Origin: Diplosphaera chodatii
Lineage: Eukaryota > Chlorophyta > Trebouxiophyceae > Prasiolales > Stichococcaceae
Direction of reading: 5' to 3'
NCBI GenBank assembly: GCA_032358165.1
Contig: JAALGY010000030.1
Coordinates: 248,001 to 312,000 of the forward strand
Length of the DNA stretch: 64,000 bases
The notes below the pieces were generated by a model, which had not been told where the DNA came from, ran no database searches, and was given only the letters and a program-made list of their open reading frames with translations. Below are positions 59,199 through 64,000 of the stretch, piece after piece (the stretch's first letter is position 1; each line of letters begins with the position of its first letter). Position numbers and translations under genes: made by a program.

Positions 59199-61675
59199 TC
59201 AGATAAGCGCTGCCATGGATGATGATGGGCAGCTCGCGCGCCGCTCTGACGCATTTGCACTCGAGCCTGCGGCGCTATTAGCTCCAGTCAGGGCACATGC
59301 GAAAGCACCGATGAAGTGACCACGGCTGCAAGATGAGCTTTCTGCTGCTTGACTCTCTGGCTGCCAGCCATGAATGCACACAGAACGGTGCGTAGAGCAT
59401 GCAGTGCGCTGAGTGTCACACTGGCAATACCAGTGCGTGCTATGCACGCGCCTGTAGTTCATGGTGCATGGCAGCACATGCAGCTTCGAGGGGTGTTTCC
59501 TGAAGTAGATGTTCAACACGTCCTGATCACCTGCACCAACGTGGTGCATGGTGTCGGTCCATAACAGCTACATGCACCATACATGCACCTGACCTGCAGC
59601 ACATCAGGCCGGCCGATCAACTTCACAGCTGTTAACATAACACCCGGCTTACCAAGAAGCAGTTGGTGTCCCCATTGCTGCATGATTGCATTTCGGTGGG
59701 CCGCAAAGTTGGAAGCCCTGATACCATCAAGCCGTGCCAGCAGCACACCAGAACTGAGGCCTGCAAACGCAGCGTCAAAGCACAGGTGACAAAGCTCCAC
59801 ATGTCAGCCACTGACCACAGTCACTGCTGACACAAACACCACGAGACAGGTGTCAGCAAATGGCAACACTCACCGCCGCCGGCCCTGTAGCCATCTAGTG
59901 CTGCACCTGGGCCTGCAGCAAATCAACACACAACGGATGTGGTGACCATCCCAAGTCATATCTTGCTCCACGATGCACATATGCAGCTATGCAATATGTT
60001 GAGCTGCGGAAAGCTGCTGGATTTGAACACCTGCAGTGTACCTGCAGTGCGCCAACATGGCAATGAGGTGACACCGCACAGCAAACTGCAGGGCAATCAT
60101 CATGCATTTGTCATGGATGTGCGGCAGCATGTGTGAGCTCGTGACATGCCACCACTGACTGCGTGAACTCGACCGCACCAATGGCACTTCTGCTCTTGTT
60201 CCGGCTCTTTTGCATCTGTCACATGCGACAGCCCCCATGCAGTGCCCGGGGCCATCTTGCTGAACTCTTCTGCCATCAGCGCAGGGTCCGCCATCCACAG
60301 AGTGTCAACATCCGCAAAGATGACGTCTGAATGTGCCTGCAAACCAGGTGGCAGTGCCCACCGTCTGATCACAGTGCGCACTGATGGACAGTGCATGGTC
60401 TGAGGGACAGGTATTTTGACGCCAAACGACGGTCTACACGAAGCCCACAAACCTGGAGGCCCTCGAGCTCGCCCAGGAACAGGCGTTCTGTCGCGCACCT
60501 CTTGAAGAGCTGCGGCACCAGCAGGCTCACCCGCCGAATGTACATATCTAACCTGCAACCATGGCAACATGATCAAAACACGGAATCACGCACCACGGAT
60601 CTGTACACAGCATCGCACTGCAGCTCACAAACGAGACTGCAGTCAGCTTGGTGAGCAATGCTGCTACTACGCCACACCATAGTGCTGCAGCAAATGCGTC
60701 ATGATGGGTGAAGGCATGTGTGTGCCACTGACGAAGAGGCAGGCGTCATGTTTGAAGAGGTCGCAGAATTTGCTGGCAGCCATCGTGGCGACCATGCATG
60801 GAGACACAGAGCCAGGGACTCACCGCGACTCGAACGGCCGCAGGTGGTGCGCCTGCACCGCGCCGTCAGTCAGGACGACCGCCTGGTAGGTGACGCCGCG
60901 GCGCTGGGCCATGTGGTACATTGACGTCAGCGCCACCAGCAGCTGCCGGGCCGCCGCGTCAACGCAGGCGGCGTACACAACCGTCACCCGTGACACCATC
61001 GCAGGCGCCACAACACCAGGTGCAATCGCTGTTTCTGCAACCACCTGTACCACATAGCAGAAGGGGGGTAAACTGCCGGCATAGCACACACACGCATGGA
61101 GTAAGCAGGCCACAAGCGTATGGGTGCTCATTACATATTTGAGGCACTTGTGTACCAAGCAGACTCCTGGACAGCACTCGCAATTGTGAACCGGCGGCAG
61201 GTGCCGGCAAACACATGGCAATGCAGGGTGTGGAGATGGCCTGACTATATGGCATGCATGCGGGCATGCGTGGGCGATGCAGCTTTCTACCAAACAGATC
61301 GATCAGCGAGCACTGGTTTTTAGACGACAGAAAGCAATTCTGGACGTTTTAAAAACAAGCGATATTTGCCGATATATCGCGCACCTGCTGCGCATTTGGG
61401 GTGCGGTGTGGTGCGGATCCGCCGCCAAAGACGGTCACGGTTGCAGGTGGTGACGGCGGTGAGCCGAAGCTGGCAGGCTGATGCATAGCCGCTGACCTGC
61501 CATATATGACCATGTCCTCTGTGATCTGCTCGGCACCCAGCAGCATCCTGGCTGCATGGTTTCTTGACGCCACCGGCCGAAGGCGGTGCAGGCCGACGAC
61601 CAGGCAGCCCACAAGGATGCAGTTCAATAGCATGCTGGCGCAGCACGCTACTCGTGACAGCAGTTGACGATGCAT
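59199..61675 (-). CDS. Glycosyltransferase family 8, GXYLT (glucoside xylosyltransferase)-like
   Basis: Type II Golgi/ER membrane glycosyltransferase. Exon 1 (61675-61385) encodes a short basic N-terminus and a signal anchor (CCASMLLNCILVGCLVVGL). Exon 2 (61044-60824) has RVTVVYAACVDAAARQLLVA and VTYQAVVLTDGAVQ, the GT8 nucleotide-sugar strands. Further exons: from 60772 (KFCDLFKHDACLF); about 60570-60450 (QLFKRCATERLFLGELEGLQ); from 60336 (SDVIFADVDTLWMADPALM, with the metal-binding D-x-D); about 59785-59620 (LSSGVLLARLDGIRAS); and about 59545-59199 (GDQDVLNIYFRKHPSKLH then VLPCTMNYR, a GXYLT hallmark). Several internal joins, notably around 60730-60570, could not be put in phase, so the model is incomplete. 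The C-terminal part after the MNYR motif shows little similarity to animal GXYLT. The acceptor sugar cannot be inferred. Confidence 0.78.
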
Positions 61676-62347
61676 GTTCAAATGTATTTCAATTGGGCCA
61701 AGTGCACAAGCGCAGGCACACTGTTTCCCACTTTACAGCTTCGTCGACTGCCGTTGAGTACATCAGCGCGCCAACGATCGTACGTTGGACCGCGAACAAC
61801 ACGTTCGTGCAACGATCTGGACGATTTCCAGTCCGGCTGGCAGTCAAGCGGCTGTAACGCCAGCATCTTGGATTAGTCATCAGCTGACTGGGAGCTGACG
61901 AGGAGGTCAGCTGGCGGCCAGCGCATCTGATGCATTGCAAATAGGCAAGCAAGAAGATGCAGCTCGTGCCAGCTGCGTATCCGTGGGACATGGTACTTTC
62001 CCCGTTTGCCATAAAGTCCCACAGGACGAGACACTAACGTTGCATGCATAAAGCTACACCCGCACCGGCAAACCTTCTCATATGTCCGCTTCATGGTAAG
62101 CCGCAGCTCTTCGTGCAACAATTTGGCACATGCATAACCATGCTTTGCCGGCCTAAAGCATGTCGCGATGCTTAAACTTTGTGGCATTGCTGCAATGACA
62201 TCACCGCACAGCTGTATTGTCGTCAGGGTCAGACGGATATGCCTGGCCAAACGCAAGAGCGCTGGCCGACTGCTGAGCAGACGCATATATGCGAGCACGT
62301 CCTGTAAGCAACAATTGTTCTTCATGGACAGTGTTAACACAGCCGTG
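61676..62347. other. Intergenic region upstream of the GT8 gene
   Basis: About 670 nt between the GT8 start and the stop of the next minus-strand gene. A long minus-strand open frame (61873-62916) crosses it but is a shadow of the Gln-rich exon in another frame. No feature is supported. Confidence 0.45.
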
Positions 62348-63998
62348 TCATCGTTGGCTGCGAGGGTCTCTGCGCGCCGCGCCGCCCCCCTGCATCGAGG
62401 GGTACTCGCCACCGCCGCCCGGCATCGCCTGCCGCACAAGCGGCGCAAAGGGGTTGGCGTCGAACACTGCCGCCGGCGGCTGCTGGGGCTGCTGCAGCAC
62501 TGGCTGGGCATACTGCGGCTGGGCTGCCCCGTACTGCTGCTGCTGCTGCTGCGGGGGGTACTGCGGCGGGGCTGCACCATACTGCTGCGGGTGCGGCAGC
62601 CCGCGGCTGCCAGCGTACTGGGTTGGCGGCGGGCGGTACCCACCCTGGGGCCGCACCCCCGGCTGGCCGTACGGCGCTGCGCCCCCGTAGCCGCTGTGGG
62701 GCCGGGGCGGCTGCTCGTACTGGTGCTGCTGCTGGGGCGCCCCGTACTGCGGCGGCGGCGCCTGGCCATACTGCGCTTGTGGCCTCTGCTGGTAGGCACC
62801 TGCACGAAAGCGAATTTGCTGACTTGCTGCATCCTTGCCAGATCCCCCGGACCCCAGGGCATTGATGCCCGTCTGCAATGCATTATATGCTTGCAAGCTG
62901 TACGCTGCTGCAGCACAATTCTGCTCTATTTAACATAGGTGCACACGGTGCTGATGTTGTGCTGGTGCAAGACTGCCTGGCCACAACATCACTGAACCCC
63001 ATGTCCGGCAGGCAGTTCCCATAAAGCCAACTACGGCCTCGGCTACAGCCTCATTACAGCGGGGTGCTCTCACCGCTGTGCTGATTCAGCGGCGGCGGCC
63101 GCAGCGCCCCGAGCGCCACGCCGGCCCCCGGCCGCGGGCGCCCGCCGCTGTACGCCCCCGGCGCCGCGTCCAGGAACCGCGGCTGCTGCGCCGCGATGGG
63201 GGCAAAGCCGCCGCCGCCGCCGCCGCGGCCGCCGTAGCCAGCGCTGCCGTATGGCCCCGCCCCCGGCCGGGCGCCGCCATACGCCCCTGCTGGCGGCGGT
63301 CGCACTGGCGGCGGCACGCCGCTGTACTGCTGGCTGTGGGCCCCTGGGTAGCCGCCGTTGGCATATGGCGGCAGCGGCCCCGGGCGTATCCCCGGCGGCG
63401 GCCCGCCCCCCCTGGGGCCGTACAGCTGCGCGGGCGGCGGCACCGCCGCGCCGCCCATGGAGTGCTGCAGGAACGCAACAGCGCCAGGCATCAGCAGAAA
63501 GGATATGGACAATTGGCCTTAGGGTCTGACAGGTGTCCTCAGCTGCCATTCCATGTCCTTTAGAAGCAGGCGTGCGTAAGGTGGGCAGCATGTACAGAGA
63601 TGCTGCTGTGCCTGTGGAAGAGCCACCAAGACAAGAGGCCATCTGCCCCGACACCTCACATCAGCACAGCATCACGGCGACATGACAGAATCAAATACCT
63701 GCAGCATGCGGAAGCCCTCGGGGCCGAGGTGCGAGGGCGGGCCGCGGGGCGCGCGGGCCGCCCCAAAGCCCGTCAGGCCCCTGTCCTCCCGCTCCGCATG
63801 GAAGCCCTGCAGCACACACGCACCATGGTGTCTCGAATCACTGCAGGCTCGGCCATGTGAAGGGTATTGCAGGACACGATTAGCATTGGTTTACTGATTA
63901 TGAATGCTAGAGGGTGTCGCTGATTCACGGTCGCAATACATTCCAGCATTGAAGCGCACCCGGCGGCCGCGGTTGTCCTCGTGCCACAGGGGCTTGGG
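62348..63998 (-). CDS. C-terminal part of Gly/Pro/Gln/Tyr-rich protein, possible 5'-3' exoribonuclease (XRN) tail; 5' partial
   Basis: Four exons in phase run from the window edge: 63998-63960, 63806-63699, 63464-63074, 62799-62348, encoding the last 329 residues. The first two exons give PKPLWHEDNRGRR then GFHAEREDRGLTGFG; a LWHED segment followed by basic residues just before a low-complexity tail is what I recall of plant nuclear XRN exoribonucleases, but no catalytic domain lies in the window, so this is a weak inference. The remainder is low complexity: GGYPGAHSQQYSG and [18 protein letters not shown], then QAQYGQAPPPQYGAPQQQ-type repeats with QYG/PQY units, ending NPFAPLVRQAMPGGGGEYP. 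Such Tyr/Gln/Gly tails are typical of RNA-binding, condensate-forming proteins. The rest of the gene lies beyond the high-coordinate end of the window. Confidence 0.6.
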
Positions 63999-64000
63999 CG

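Noticed and set aside
61873..62916. 347-codon minus-strand open frame
   Set aside because: It overlaps the Gln/Tyr-rich exon in another frame and is Arg/Ser-rich noise; the other frame has the QYG repeats and joins upstream exons in phase.
1..64000. CRISPR arrays, bacterial operons, prophage, rRNA and tRNA genes
   Set aside because: No regularly spaced direct repeats, no cloverleaf or rRNA sequence that I could recognise, and the gene structure is clearly eukaryotic nuclear. A covariance-model scan for tRNA and snoRNA would be decisive but cannot be run here.

Overview
The window is GC-rich, intron-dense nuclear DNA from a photosynthetic eukaryote. An intronless light-harvesting protein of the CP26 type, a ClpD-type Hsp100 and plant-like polymerase subunits point to a green alga. 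A trebouxiophyte (Chlorella-like) is my best guess, but the sequence alone does not prove the class. Genes have many short exons (often 60-200 nt) separated by 100-300 nt introns. I built most gene models by hand by checking splice dinucleotides and reading phase. They have not been tested against transcripts.

Layout. 1-10855 (+): catalytic subunit of DNA polymerase zeta (REV3), 5' end outside the window. 11445-12735 (-): organelle-targeted small heat-shock protein (Hsp20). 13245-15862 (+): F-box/LRR protein. 16585-23414 (+): ClpD-type Clp ATPase. 24193-27166 (-): bestrophin-like anion channel. 27993-29270 (-): CP26/LHCB5-like antenna protein with a long histone-H1-like basic N-terminus. 30065-37664 (+): PWWP + AWS/SET/post-SET + Tudor-like histone methyltransferase. 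38126-39779 (-): secreted Cys-rich protein with an internal duplication. 41172-45430 (+): RAD21/SCC1 cohesin kleisin. 45957-55105 (-): five head-to-tail paralogues of a small membrane protein family I do not recognise. 55823-58816 (+): DNA polymerase delta subunit 2 (POLD2). 59199-61675 (-): GT8/GXYLT-like glycosyltransferase. 62348-63998 (-): C-terminal part of a Gly/Pro/Gln/Tyr-rich protein, possibly a 5'-3' exoribonuclease tail.

There is no operon-like organisation. Gene pairs are arranged divergently (Hsp20/F-box, CP26/SET, paralogue array/POLD2) or convergently (REV3/Hsp20, RAD21/array, POLD2/GT8). REV3 and POLD2 belong to the same translesion polymerase in well-studied eukaryotes, and RAD21 and the SET protein are also chromatin/genome-maintenance factors, but the physical grouping may be chance.

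Most notable: (i) the five-copy membrane-protein array, whose exon lengths are conserved to the nucleotide (152/42/75) and in which one copy is out of frame by one base; (ii) the lysine/alanine-rich repeat extension on an otherwise ordinary CP26; (iii) repeated use of GC-AG introns, at least six well-supported cases and one possible.
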